Assembly: GCF_024868665.1 (NCBI RefSeq) | Contig: NC_079901.1 | Coordinates: 2,566,257-2,630,256 of the forward strand | Length of the DNA: 64,000 nucleotides | Reading direction: 5' to 3' | From: Triplophysa rosa | Taxonomy: Eukaryota; Chordata; Actinopteri; Cypriniformes; Nemacheilidae | Shown: positions 21,205-34,491 of the stretch, in pieces | How the letters are laid out: every line of letters starts with the position of its first letter | How positions within the stretch are numbered: position 1 is the first letter of the stretch | Notes under the pieces: generated by a model | What the model saw: the letters and a program-made list of their open reading frames with translations, nothing else | The model's database searches: none | Told to the model about the DNA's origin: nothing | Program-made: the position numbers and the translations under genes

Positions 21205-21450
21205 TATCATGTTTTCTCTGTGGCTGGTCCCAGATTATGAAACACTATTATGAACACTCTTTCGGACATTAGGTCATTTCTTTACTGTTTTTAAATCACG
21301 TCTGAAGACATATTTGTACTCTTTGGCCTTTGTATAATATGTTGTGTATTTTTTTCTTCCTCTATTATCTCTCTCTATTATATGTGTACATCAATTTGGT
21401 AGACAACCTAGTTGTTTTTAAATGTACTATATAAATACTTATAGGGTATT
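21205..21450 (+). mobile_element. L2-like LINE 3' end fragment
   Basis: Broken frames read FKSRLKTYLYSLAF, the typical C-terminal tail of fish L2 reverse transcriptase, followed by a 3' UTR-like atgtactatataaatac close to 21423-21440, the usual L2 tail type. It is too short and damaged to be active. Confidence 0.6.
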
Positions 21451-21690
21451 GAGGTAAAGAGGTTGTTGGAATCAATTATGATGGTGGGTTGAGGGATTGG
21501 AGTTGTTTTGAATAAACTGATACTGATTTGAGGAAACGTGAATGGCTGTTTGTCAGTAAGAGCATCTGTGGTCAGATGACTGTGGGCAGCCCCCCACTGG
21601 CCCACCTGCAGCACTCCCATAAAGAGCTTCTAAAAACACTCACACACTATAATTACTCTACACCATGCTTCCAGTTCCCTTCACGCTGTA

Positions 21691-21803
21691 CACACACACA
21701 CACACGCGCACACACACACACACACACACGCACACACACACACGCACGCACGCACACACACGCACACACACGCACACACACACACACACACGCACACACA
21801 CAC
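21691..21803. repeat. (CA)n microsatellite with CG interruptions
   Basis: About 113 bp of CA dinucleotide repeat with scattered CACG variants. Long ORFs on both strands here are purely repeat-derived. Confidence 0.95.
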
Positions 21804-21809
21804 AGAACT

Positions 21810-23437
21810 CTCCTCTCCCCAGAGACTCTGAGATACCAGCACAATCTTGATATTGCATAATGTTACACCCAGTGACTGTCCCTGAAGAATACGTTAAAGG
21901 TATATTGTAAAAGTAAAGTATTATTTTTTTGTCAAATACTGTTTAAAACAAGTGACATAAGTGTAATGATTTTTTTTCACCAGAACTCTAGAATTTGTGT
22001 GGCTGCTTTTTATATAATGTGATGACTTCTGTTTCTGATTTCTAATAACAATCTTACTTAAAAGATCCATCTCTTCTCTTAACCCACATGTCCTTTACTG
22101 TGATGCATTTGGACCTTTCCTGCATCTCAGGCCATAGAAGAAAGCATCCTGTAAAGATGACCATTCCATCCCCGCAATCAAGCTCACAGAGGTAAAAGCA
22201 ATACCGCCAATTCAACTTAATAAGAACATTATTGTAAGAAACCTACATCAAAAAATAAATAAAAACTGGGACATGAACCTTTTATCTGTGAGGCGACAGT
22301 ACTACCCAATGATGTGCTCAAAGAATTTGCATTTACACTCTTGTTGACAGAATGAGAAAATTAAGAGAAGTTGATACAAATGATACAAACATTCGGCATT
22401 GCTACCCTGCTGGAGATTTATTCTCTTTTCCTGGACGTTCTTTCATTTCAAATAAATAAATAAATAGCTCACAGACAGACAGCACACTTCCAGACTTCTG
22501 CGGCAGATCTGACGCAACATTCAGTGGGGCTTCACGTTCTTCAGCTGAACAGGGCCAAATAAAAGCTGACACAGCAGCCACACTCACAATCGCTTATAGT
22601 TTAAAACACACACATCAGCACAACGAAGAGATCAAGAACCAGAGCCAAATCTCTTCAAGATTAACAAAGTGATTCTTTCCTTGGTTTATATTATTTGACT
22701 GCATGGGCTTTTTGTGACAGAGGCTGAACATTGAAGAGCACATACAACTCTAGATAAAAATCAAGACACCTGCATCTTCTGTCTTTTCAAACCTTCTGAT
22801 AATTTTGTGGAAAGTGGCTGTCACCACAGAGCTGTGTTGCAGTAGTCTGATCAGACAACAGACACTGCAACTATTTGCTGAAAACTCACACGGATGTGAT
22901 TTCAATACCACAGTTCTCAGCTCTTGTTGCATTCAAGACTGATTGAGAAATTATATTACAATAATAACTACTTATTACTAAAAACTACTAAAAACATAAT
23001 ACACAGATCATCTGTTGATCTAATTTGATCTCTGATCAGATTAATTATCAAATGCATATAGCTTCTAAAATAAACATGACATTGGACATGTAACTAATCA
23101 AATTATGATTAAAATCATTAGAACCATATAAACAATATTTACAATGTAATATGAACACATAAATGTTGTGTTTAAATGTTATTTTACAATCCATTCACAG
23201 TTATGTATACATATACTGTACTGTATATACGTATACTGTCCATTATTACAATTGTTCACATATTAGGATTATAGTAAACCCACCAAAACTATGGAATAAC
23301 ACAAATGTAACCTGGGGAATTAAGTTTGTAGAAATGATTTCTTGGCCTTAAATCATACAGCTTCATGAGATGCTTTTTAAACAGTATTAAATAACTTCCC
23401 ATCTGCTTTGTAAGGCATGAAACCAATTTAGATCATT
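21810..23437. other. Non-coding stretch
   Basis: No exon, RNA gene or clear repeat was recognised. Short frames are not supported by composition or similarity. Confidence 0.5.
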
Positions 23438-24950
23438 TACAGTTTTTTTCAACTGCTTACACACAAAATGTTTACTTGTCACACAATTTCTGAAACCTGA
23501 CACTCAAACACCAGAACCACACACCAAATCGGCAAAACCATACACTAATTCTCAACCTTTGACTCAGTTTTCAGTTTCATAAATCACTTTTTGCAAAACA
23601 CAACACACAATTCTCTATGTAACACACAAAAATCTTACAGGAAGTATACTGATTTCCTTTTTCAAACACAACCAATCAAAATGCCACACTAATTCTTCAG
23701 TGCCTCACACTAACTCCTCACATGTGCAAACACACATTGCTTTACTTAACACCAACCAATCATGACTTTAGAAGAGGCCTATAAATAGGCCAAGGGTCAA
23801 GTTATAGGTTTTGAACAATGGATGCAAACAATGTAGACAGAGTAAGGGGAGTTGGAGGGAGAGCCAGAGGACGAGGCAGAGTTCGAATTAGAGGACGAGT
23901 CGGAAGAAGAGGAGGAAGACGAGGAACAAGAAGTGTGGTCAGGTGCTACAGTCAGGGCTACAGTCATTGATCATGTGATAAACCACGGTTTACTGTAACA
24001 ACAAGAGAGGCTGTACAGAGAGTCCAGCCCAATTTGAGTCGATTTACAATGGCAGGTATAATTTGAACTTTTAGAAATGAGAACAGGTATGTAACAATCT
24101 ACTGTTATGTACACATGATCTAATGTACACAAACAGTAGGCTATAATACATATACAGTATTTTACAGTAGTACCCTTGCATTCATTTACTACGGTGCACT
24201 GCATTGGTCACAGTCTGGTGAGGTATCACACTGTACAGCAGTACAGCCAACTGTAAGAAGACATTCTGACCTTATTGTATAAAATAGTTATTATGTTACA
24301 GTTTATGGCACATACTCACACTGTTCCTGAATCTTCTACAGAGTGGAAAGGCGAAGGTTTCATGTTCACTGAAGAGCAAGAGACGGCTATCGTGAATTTG
24401 GTTTTGGCCAATAATGCTTTTAGAATTCGTGAAATATACGCAACCATATGCTTACTGTAATGATGCCACAATTTTTGCGAACATAAATGCTGTGAGCCCC
24501 TCAACAATACATTGTGTCCTCCAGAAGTTTTTTTTCCCGTACCGTGTACAGTAATACTGTATTCACAACCAGCAAAAACATAAATAAACACAAGAAATAA
24601 AAAGTTTGGCTTTTGTTTTTACAGTGAATTTTAAACATCTCTCTGCCAATTTCTTTCAATCTTGTACAGAAATGTACAGAGGAGCTCATGAACTAAGAGC
24701 TTTAGGTTTTGAATAACTGTGTGTACATGATATATCCCAAAATATAACATTACGGTAAAAGTGTTTGCAACAGAAGACAAATGTTTGCTTTTGAAATGTG
24801 TTTGTGATATTTTTAATGTAGTGCTTCATTTTGAAAGAGATGTGAGGCATTTTGCATTTTGTGTGTGCAATTCTTGGATTTGTGTGTAAAGTTTTGAAAA
24901 AAAAGAGGCAGCTTTTTGAAAATGTGTGTAAGCAGTTGAAAAAAACTGTA
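23438..24950 (+). mobile_element. Tc1/mariner-type element with TA duplication, decayed
   Basis: Terminal inverted repeats of about 28 bp begin cagtttttttcaactgctta at 23440 and end with the complement at 24948. TA lies on both sides (23438-23439, 24949-24950), the hallmark of IS630/Tc1/mariner insertion. Inside is the 5' part of a transposase. The catalytic portion is missing or unrecognisable, so the copy is not autonomous. A TATA-like tataaata at 23780-23787 lies about 35 bp upstream of the ATG. Confidence 0.85.
23818..24458 (+). pseudogene. Tc1/mariner-type transposase, N-terminal remnant
   Basis: The start ATG (23818) opens an Arg/Gly-rich segment (RGVGGRARGRGRVRIRGR) of about 50 codons that ends in TGA at about 23967. 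In other frames the helix-turn-helix region follows (TVIDHVINHGL; then REAVQRVQPNLSRFTMAGII), and a later block at about 24365-24440 (FTEEQETAIVNLVLANNAF) matches the second DNA-binding helix region of this fish transposase type (recall). At least three frame changes or stops break it and the DDE/D catalytic core is absent. Confidence 0.75.
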
Positions 24951-25886
24951 AACTTGAAGAACCCACGTGACACAGGTGTCACAAACACTGGACGCTGGGG
25001 AAAGGTTCTTTCAAAAATGTATCCTTGATTTTAACTCAGGACGCCCATGTGCCATCTACTGAATATCTGGGGATAGGTCGCGTGTGAGTTTTGTGTTGTC
25101 AAGACAGCATTTTCAAAATTGTGGTCTGCCTGGTTGGCGCATGTTGCAGTGTTGACAGAAAGGGCATTATATAGGCATTGTATACAATGTACAACTCAGA
25201 TTATATTATTGCAAGTCCTATAGATAAGCTAAACATACTTTAGATATATTATCAACAGGTCAAAGAGAATTTGCAATAATATCATGGGTTGCAGTTAGCA
25301 ACCAGTCCCAGTGCTAAAAGATGCAGGACATGAACTGCACGCGGTAAGTCAAACTAAGTCATACGCCTGTGTTTTGTTGGCAATCGGCATGTACGTGCAT
25401 AATGTACAAAACACGAAGGAATGATGTGTTGCTTGCTCGTGCTGAAGTTCCACCCCACTCTCGCCACTAGCCCCACCTCTAGCAGCTCGTGTTTTTCCGA
25501 AAATAATCGTACAGCTGTATCTCTCTTATAAATTTGATCAAACTAAATACTCTTCGTAGATACGACGTATGCAATACTACTGTGTATAGGCACTCAAGAT
25601 TAATATGAGATTTGCAGAAACTGCCTGTGATACGCGATCTTTAAAAGCAGTGTTCAATAGAATAGAGCCCTAAGCCTGATGTCAGCACGCTCCCAGTGAA
25701 CAAGCACACAGCGGCTGACAGTGGCAAGGAACCAAAACTCCAATGCTGTATATAAATGGATAAAAAAAAACTTTGTGAGAAACCAGATTCGTCCAGGAGA
25801 GCCAGTTCTCCACTGGCTTGTTAACACAACAATGCTGCATCTTGACAGACTAAATTTGTGTAAACTAACTAGACTATGGATTATAC
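24951..25886. other. Non-coding stretch
   Basis: No gene recognised. A segment of about 36 bp, gtgtaaactaactagactat followed by ggattatac, ending at 25886, recurs at 27698-27733 on the far side of the adjacent hAT element. Confidence 0.5.
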
Positions 25887-27686
25887 CAGTGTTGTAGTCG
25901 AGACCAGCTCATTCGAGTCCGAGTCAAGTCCGAGTCCAGAGTAGGTCGAGTTCGAGTCAAGACCGAGTCCAGAGTAGGTTGATTTCGAGTCAAGACCGAG
26001 TCCAGAGAGGGTCGAGTCCGAGTCAGGTCCGAGTCCTAGGACAAGAGATCTGAGACGAGACCTATAGAAATCTTCAAGAATATGTTAAATGTTTGGTGGA
26101 AACAATAAAACTGGCACCGAGCTCATAGAGTGCTCAGTGCATTAAATATACCATGGCATGTACACTGTGTTTTATTTACTTAGACTGATATTAGTTTAAA
26201 AATATTATTAGCTGAGGGTAAAAAAGGCCACATAGTAAGTGTTGTAAAGGTAATTTTATTACAATTATGACTTCCCCCTGACCAAAGATATGTCCAAAAG
26301 ACGTCTTTTCTGCATCTTTCGATGTTGAAAAGACGTCCCTTTATTGGCCCATTATTACGTTTTCTGAACGTCTGATATTGACGTACAGGGGACCTTGGTA
26401 CAATGTAAAAACTGGTTCAAATCTGGAGTTTATCAGACTACTTTCAGTTTTCACATGGAAATAAATGAAATGAGACTCTGTGAAATGAGTTTTGTACCCA
26501 CAATAATAACCATTATTGTGATCAGTGTTTGCTTTAGTTGGGCTCTTGATCCTTGACTTTTGTTAAATTAATTTGTTCAGGTCATGTAGTAGTGTTATAA
26601 AAACACTTGTGCACTGTGAAAGACAGACATGCTTTTACAAAAGTTAGGGTTGTTCTCATGGAAATAGTCATGCTGTAATAAAATGTATTAGTTTTAAACA
26701 TTATTGATCAATTGATGACTGGTCTGAGTGCTCTGGCTAGTCAATGCACAAGTATTGAGAGAAAATAAACAAACATATTTCACTGACATCAACCCTCATC
26801 ATACAACCCTCAACAATGATGACAATCGTCAAAATAATTCAGATAAACAGATCACCCAGCATGCATTGCAGCATGAAGCTTTCTTTTGTTGATTGTCACC
26901 ATTGTTGAGTTTCATATGCAGATTCTTGATGTCGTTGTGTGTTAAAGTGGTTTAACAGATTGTGAATATGTTAATTCCTAAAAAAATCACAGTATATCAA
27001 ACTACAGATCCACAGAGCTGACACATTAATAAACCAAACCCAATTATTAACAGTGATCTAAACAATTTCAAAATGCATGCATTACCATTCAGAAGTAGTC
27101 ATCTCTTTGCTACAACTAATTTATTTTAACACACAGTTATGGCTGAAGGAAACCTAATTTAACATTAAAATAGAAGAGCCAAGAGCTCAACTAAAGCTAA
27201 AAAAGATCACAATAATGGTGATTTTTGCAGGTACAAAAGTGATACTGATTCAATGCAATGAACATTGACAAATCATCCATTTTTAACCTTGATTCAATGG
27301 TTGCTTGCTATCTTACTGCACTCAAATCATTCAGCTCAGTTTATTTAAAACAGTCTCACTTAATTTATTTCCATGTGTAAACTCAAAATTTCAACCAGTT
27401 TTTACTTTGTACAGACTGGACATCAATATTAGACAATCAGGAGATGCCATGAAAAGCTATAGAAACAACTTTCATATTTGGCCCATAAAGGGATGTCTTT
27501 TCCATGTGTTTAATATTTTTGCTGGGACTCGAGTGGACTCGGGCATAAGTCCAATTCCGAACATGTTCGAGTACGAGTCGAGACCGAGTCAAAATGCACA
27601 CAGGTCCATGACAAGACCAAGACCATTAAAATAGGGTCTCGAGACCGAGTTCAAGACCGAGTCCGAGTCTCGAGACTTCAACACTG
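25887..27686. mobile_element. 1.8 kb non-autonomous hAT element
   Basis: The termini CAGTGTTG (25887) and CAACACTG (27686) are inverted repeats. GATTATAC flanks both ends (25879-25886 and 27687-27694), an 8-bp target duplication diagnostic of hAT elements. Subterminal arms are rich in gagtcNgagtc-type repeats (25895-26050; 27527-27675). The interior contains a small GACGTCTTTTC palindrome near 26300-26340. No transposase ORF is present, so it depends on a partner. Confidence 0.9.
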
Positions 27687-27733
27687 GATTATACCATTAA
27701 ATTTGTGTAAACTAACTAAACTATGGATTATAC

Positions 27734-30370
27734 AATTAATCTTAAGAATTGACACATAGAAAATATTAAAAAAGATAAGACACAACGTTAAATAAATACA
27801 GTATATTAGCTTGTTGTGACGATGACTTGTCTAGCCATCATCTCATACCTTTGGACCAGTCTGATTACGAGCCAGATCCAACTTTGGTTAGCTCAGGAGA
27901 ATTGTGAGAATTGTTTACAATAAAAAAAATGCTTTTGTTAATAAAGGTATGTTTCAACCGATTTACAGTAACAATTGTAATATCCTATATTACATTTAAC
28001 CTGATTTAACCACAATTCTTTGTAACAAATCCATATAGAAATGTATTTAAATCAAGCTGTAAACCTTAAAACAGTAGGTGTTGTATTTTAAAAAATAATT
28101 TCAGAAATGTGTTCTTTGTGGAACAATTGGTGTGTTTCATGTCCCCCATCAGTTTCCTTTAAGGACAAATCTGTCTGGGTTCCTATGAGTTCTACCATGA
28201 CTTAATGAATTAATACCTACATGTATAGACATGTTTAACAGATTAGTAAAAAAACGTTTATTTATGCACATATTGTTTCTGTACCAATAAACAAAAATGT
28301 ATGGTAGTGTCATCTAGCTGTGAACAAATGCTTAATAGTGAATTTTTTTTCTATACGCTTTTTCTTCTCTACTGTTTGTTCCCCAGTGTGTTCAGCTGTT
28401 TTTTTGTGACAATGTGAAATTGTAAACAGCACTTTAGAAATGAACGTTCATTGATTTATAACACGTGGACCTATACAATTTTTTACATGACCTATTAAAC
28501 TATTAAACTTTCAGACTGTAAATAAAATTTTCTGAAAATGCATGTCATTTGGTGTTTTTAGTTAAAAAAAAGATTCCGGGGAACTAAAACAGCAGAATCT
28601 TTAACAGAGGTTTTTTTTGTAAGAGACTGGAGGTGGACGTCTTATGAGCATGAATGAGGAAAATCCCCTCTGAACATCCCATGCTGTGTTTTAGTGAATC
28701 TGTTTTAATCACACAAAAAACTTTCAGCTATTCCCCAGAACAACCAGGAAGACAAAATGACAAAAACAATGTGTTTGTTTATGATTGCTCTTGCATGAAT
28801 GCTGAATCAGTACTGATTATAACTTAACATGATAGCATTTACAGGACATTTTGCATGCAACATCAGAATTCACCTTCTTGCGGTTGAAAACGAGAGTTGC
28901 GTAACCTGTCAATTCTGTTACGGAAGAATACAGTTATTAATACAACCTGTCTAATGCAACATCTTGTGTTTATGGCTCATGTGACACCATTTTCTCTTTT
29001 TTTCTTAACTAAAAGTGGTGAATGTATGCGTGAGTTTCTATGAAGACTGCCCATTAAATGAAAAAGTAATCTACTCTGTCCGTGGATAAATTATAAAATA
29101 AAATGTATTTTTGACTGCAGTTGGTTGCCTTGTTAATTTTTCAATATTCTTTGCTGTCCAGTTGCTTGCAATCATTGATTATTTGTTGAAAAAATACTTT
29201 TTAATGTCTTGACATATGTTAACATTAAGATGTAATAATGATCATTCAAGAAGAATCATGAGAAACATATGAATGCCTACATAGATGCAGTGAACAGCAT
29301 TATTTTGAACATTTGAGTTTTGAACAACAGATAATGGATCTCTAGGATTAGACCATATATCCAAACGCTTCCTTTGCTTTCATGCTCAGCCATCTTACTC
29401 ACTTAACGCTCGGCAATCTTTTACTCACAGAGTACTTTTTAAGATATTCAGAGCAAATGTTCATCTTGGGATGTATGTGGGTAGTTTACAAATGACATAG
29501 ACTTTTTAATACAATAATTTGATGTAGATTAATTTGTGTGTTCATATGTAGCCTACATTATAGGGACTGTAATTGATTAAAAAAGGTTTTCACCATTTAA
29601 AATAACCTTTTTTTGCAGTTTACCTTAACAACTCTGTGGTATGACAAATGCCACAGTCGCAATATTACCCAGTCTATCCCCTCTCACTCTTCCTTTGGCG
29701 TAAAGGTGCCGTTTTGCTCTGTTTTCCACTTTGCCAGTCTCAGTAGTTTCTCCTGTTGATTTCTGTCTGCCCAGCCTGGTTTACAACCATTCACCTTTCA
29801 TTTAATTGCAATTTTTAGGGGGAAACATACAATGACTTTGTCTTCTTGACTAAACCTTCTAACAATAAATAAAATAGCCAAGCCAATCACATAGACATTA
29901 TTCAAAAGAATGTTTATCGACTTGCCATTTTGCAATTATTATTTTTATTTATTATTATTATTTTGCACATATGTGTCTTTATGTAATTTCAATTATAAGT
30001 ATAACAAACAGCCATTAAAAATATATTTAAAAGATAATGGATAGTAAAACCTATCCACTTTTAAAATGCATAATAAAAACACTAAAAATAAAACTGATAC
30101 AAATATTAGAAAAATATTTTACACAAAAAAAACAACTTAAAATAACTCTAAAACATTCAATATTGTGAATTCACTTTTCATCTAGTAGAAAAATATATCT
30201 TTCCTGAGAACATTTCGAATTTCATTACAACAGGATGCTACACAATGTGGTGGCGTCATAGTTAAAAGTGAAACAATTTTCATCATGTAATGACATTGAA
30301 AGAAAATATATGATGTTGTGTATTATGTACATTGACTTGCTCCAAATGGAAGGTTGGATCAGATTCTGCC
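27734..30370. other. Non-coding stretch downstream of irf8
   Basis: No coding exon is recognised. On the irf8 strand, an AATAAA lies at about 29944-29949 and may be the irf8 poly(A) signal, about 420 bp past the stop. The rest is AT-rich with no repeat recognised. Confidence 0.45.
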
Positions 30371-33300
30371 TCAGACTGTAATGGACAGGTTGTCCCTAAA
30401 ACATGAAGATCGCTGGGGAACCGGATAGCTGCATAGATCCTGGTATATACGAGCCATCTGATCACTGGCCAACTCATCAGAGATCTCCAGATTCCCACTG
30501 CTGTACTGTGATCTGCGGGCAGTCACCGCCTCCACCAGCTGCTGACAGTGTAACGCTGTGATCTGATTGAATAAAGCATTACTCAATGTTACACATTTTG
30601 TATTATAAAGAATATTAAAAGAAATGAAGCTACAGTAAAGAAGCTTATTTCACTACGTTGAGTTATAAATCTTTTATATTTGTGAATAATATTAAAGGAT
30701 CCAGTAAATCAAAACGAGCTTTTTTCCTTTCATTAAAAACGAGTGAGCCTTAAAACTGTCGATTCAAATTGATTTACACAGTGTTGCAGTATACATTATA
30801 AATTATTTATCCGTGCACATCATTATTATTTTTTATTCATTTGCACCTGTAATCTTGAATTAAAAACGTCAACCTCCTCCCTCCCCTCGAAACGACCTCT
30901 CTTCACTTCTAGCAGAGCTGCGGAAGTGTCGCCTAATATCAGCAAGTTTGCACATTTATTATGTCCTGCATGGTGAATGACGCATAATGCACAAGATGGG
31001 AGATAGGGGATGACCCAGACAGTGTAAATATTTACATTTAAGTTTTAATTTCACGTTAGTGTCACGCCGAGCAGTTGCACGTAGGTGTGCTCAGGTTAAG
31101 AGACACGATAGCACAGAGCTGATCACATGCGCGATCATACGCGCAAATCCGCTGAGAAAATAAAACTTATTTGACCCGTTTCAAGTCTACACAGTATGTT
31201 GAATGTTAAGGCTCTATGGAAGAGATCGGGCATCACAGCCTTGATGAGTAAAAGAGAAGACAATCGCCAGTGTCACTCACCAACGTAAATAACAAGCTTC
31301 AAATGACGCATCACTGGTATCACAGATCTTCCTATTCTTTTCGATAGAATAGACTTTTACACCACTGTGGCTATAACGTGTTAAATGCAGCTTTGCCAGG
31401 CTATCTGACTGTGTACCGTAAACGAAACACTATTGGTTATTTGGGGGCGGGTCACTCGAAATGTCTCGCGCTCTGCATTTTCAGTTGAAATTACGTCAAC
31501 ATATGAAATAATACTTCGCGTTCCCAGACATTGCAGTGGGCCATTAAGGAAGAAGTTTATGAAGTTCTATGAACATTTAATGACTTGATAACACAAAATT
31601 TCAGATATTTGAATATTTTATATTAGTCACCTGCACAATTATTAATTTGTTCTTCACGGTGCTGAAATCATTAAACTCTTCTCCAAAGCAGAGAGTCACG
31701 GTCGGATCTGGAACCTGATAGTGACCCTCCTGATATAACTGAAGTGCTGTGAGAAAATGAAACCAAATTAATTAAAAATCACTTCCTTACTTACAGTTGC
31801 AATTTACTTACAAGTATATTTTTTACAAGTTTATATTTTGCCTGTGAGGGTGTCTGGTTACCTTGTAGAAACCTGGCAGTGTCAAAGATTTTAACCACAG
31901 CATCTCTTTCGAGTTTGCAGGGGTTAAGATTGTACTGGGAATCCGGGCTGCTCCAGAACACTCTACTCTGGCACAGACGCTTAATGAAGATGCCCTCTCT
32001 GTTGGCACGTAGCAGCACACCACGCTCAAGGTGACTAAAAAGCTTCCGAGTGATGTGACGCTGGCGATCATGCTCGATGAGGTCCACCGATGGAAAGCGG
32101 ATGTTCTGGAGACTATCTGGACCATATAAAAGGGCATTAGCCACAGGGGGCTGTCCGGGGGAGATACGGCAGCCCTCCGGATGAGTGGTGAGAGTGCTGC
32201 CTACCAGCCGTCCTCCATAGTAGAAGCAGATCATAATCTGAGAAAACGCTGAAAGAACAGGAACATATATGGTTAACCGTCTTCCTCACACAGCAGTGAA
32301 AGTCTTTGGAGACTTTGAAGAGAGAATTAAAAAACAGTTTGGGAAAAGTTAATATGCTGTATATATGTAGGTCCACACTTAGGTAAAAAGTGTAAATGAC
32401 ATACCTGCATTGAGCGTGCTTACGGGTGACAGATCCTGATGGACAACAGCAGCTAATAGATAATACAAACAACATGACATGAGTTAGGCATAACCCTTTA
32501 GCTTTGCAACAAGGGATGGTAGGATAGAAGAAGAAAAGCCTATTTTTTCAAAGATGTAAAAACTAACGTTTTCTTCAATAACTACACAAACAAGCACAAC
32601 TAAGAGAGAGAGAGAGAGAGACTAAGTCAGCAAACCTTTAGCGGAAATGAGTCAATATTTCTCTCAGTAACACTGAACACAACAATTGCCCTTTTCAGCA
32701 TGTAAATCTGCAGCCATGTTTTTCACAAGCACATTGTAAAAAAAGTCCGTAAAAATAGGGCACAATGTATTGTATTAGTTTAACGGAACTTTTCATTTAG
32801 ATTTTTTTTACAGTTGTTTCATCTGTATTTAAACTTTTTTTACTTGCAGGCTTTTTACATTGTACTTAATTTTGTCAAGCTCGTGTTTTTAAACATTGTA
32901 TTCTTTCAAATGATTTCAAATGAGTAAATGTACAAAATATAAGAGAGTGAGACCCATATGTCGCACCATTGTGACAGCCCTCCTGCCACCATTCCTGCAC
33001 TGATGGGACGGAACTGGTATCATCCAGAGCAGAATGACTTGGCTCATTTGAAGACTGCACACAAAAACACAATTACCAGTCATGAGAATAAATAGATATC
33101 AATGTTATGGAGAATTAACATAAAGGAATGGAAAACCATGGACCTCTTTAATTAGTTCATCCAGTTCTGGTGAGCACTCCATGGTCGTGATGTCTGTGCT
33201 GCAGCACGACATGGCAGGAATCAAGTTTTTACCCACTAAACAAAAAAGCATAATTCATAAGTGAAACTTGTAAAACTTCCTAAATGAGTCATAATGTACT

Positions 33301-34322
33301 GTATATTTGTCTTATTATTTATTAAGTAATTTTAAAGTCTTATGTAAGAATGACTCTTGTAAATAAAGAACTGGTTAGGCATTTGTGTACTTCTAATGTT
33401 TCTTGGAGATTTAATGAAAACACACACACACACACACACACACATTTCTGTTCCTCATCTGGCACTATCCGGTACACTTTATAAGGTTCAGAGATGTCAA
33501 GCTGGGATCTGTCAGTAACTTCCTCAAAGTCTGGGCTCTTGTTAAGTGCACAGCGAAGTCTGGTCTTCCATGTCGCTGGTTCAGCTTTATCCCCCTCCTT
33601 AAACTTCCCTTTAAATATTGCCCACGCCTGTGAAAACACATGCTTAGTCAGACATCACCACAATCTGAATTCCTCTATCACCACATTCGGAATTCCTCTA
33701 AATCAGTTTGCCTGACTGAATAAAGAGCCAATTTACAACATTTTAAAATACATATAAAAAGTAAATTATCTCAATAATGCAATTTAATAGTGTAGCACAT
33801 TGTGTTATTAAAAGCTTTAGGAAGGTCAGTGCATGCAATGCACAATAAAAATCTCAATAGGTCTGCAGGGAACTATTATTAATACTTAGAACAGCTCTAG
33901 TTCTAAGTAAACTTTTGTTCATAATTTAACAGTTAAGCTTTGAACATCTGTGCTTTTCACAAAACACAGAAACAATAGATAAAATGATCATTATTATTAT
34001 TTCAACATGTTTTTTATTATAGTAGGCTACAAAACATAGGAACAATAGAAACTACTGTGCATTATTATGCAATTTGACGCATCCACTTCGTGTTTAGAAT
34101 CATGTTATTATTAATATTATTAATATAACAACAACAATATAATAAAAGGCTTACTTTGAAGATGGACGCATCCACCTCTTGGTTGTAATCCTGTTTCCCT
34201 GCATGTTTCCAGGGGATTCGGAACACTGTTCGGTTCTCATCTTCCCATAATAATCCATTATATATATTACTATTGATCTGTTCTATAAGCCACTGTTTCA
34301 GTCTGCGACCGCCGGGATTCAT
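30371..34322 (-). CDS. irf8: Interferon regulatory factor 8 (complete coding region, 8 coding exons)
   Basis: Coding exons, high to low: 34322-34155, 33627-33444, 33235-33144, 33054-32967, 32452-32405, 32248-31862, 31746-31631, 30562-30371. All phases join to 424 codons plus stop (human IRF8 has 426). Residues 1-110 form the winged-helix DNA-binding domain with the tryptophan cluster (W11, W26, W38, W58, W76) and the blocks RIPWKHAGKQDYNQEVDASI and RLRCALNKSPDFEEVTDRSQ. The IRF-association domain spans about 195-375 (CFYYGGRLVGS, RKLFSHLERGVLL, FIKRLCQ, TLCFGEEF). The C-terminus FRDNLSITV matches IRF8, not IRF4. The product is a nuclear transcription factor for macrophage and other myeloid fate. 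ATG 34320-34322 fits the family N-terminus; an in-frame upstream ATG at 34392-34394 would add 24 residues. The exon 2 donor is a microsatellite. Confidence 0.93.
32601..32622. repeat. (AG)n microsatellite in an irf8 intron
   Basis: Short GA/AG dinucleotide run in the intron between the fourth and fifth coding exons of irf8. Confidence 0.85.
33421..33444. repeat. (CA)12 microsatellite forming an irf8 splice donor
   Basis: Exactly twelve CA units; on the gene strand, (TG)12 directly after CAGAAA. The second coding exon must end in phase 1, and the first phase-compatible GT is at 33443-33442, after ...AAAT. Thus the donor dinucleotide is a microsatellite unit. Later GTs at 6-bp steps would also keep frame. 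Confidence 0.85.
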
Positions 34323-34491
34323 CTTCACACGTGACTCTGCTGGAGTACAACACAGCTCACATGAATGCGCTTCATTTATAAAACACGCACCCATGAATGG
34401 AGACGATCATGGGAGCCGATTGGCCAGCGGAACGCCCACGTGTCGATTCTCTGCGCTTATTGGCTGGAGTATCATGAATATGTAAATGAGG

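Noticed and set aside
21528..21860. 110-codon His/Thr-repeat protein
   Set aside because: Product of translating a CA microsatellite; both strands are open for the same reason.
30371..34322. Assignment of the IRF gene to irf4 because dusp22 is the neighbour
   Set aside because: The DNA-binding domain (FKEGDKAEPATWKTRLRCAL), the MECSPELDELIKE segment and the C-terminal RDNLSITV fit IRF8; IRF4 has a different linker and C-terminus.
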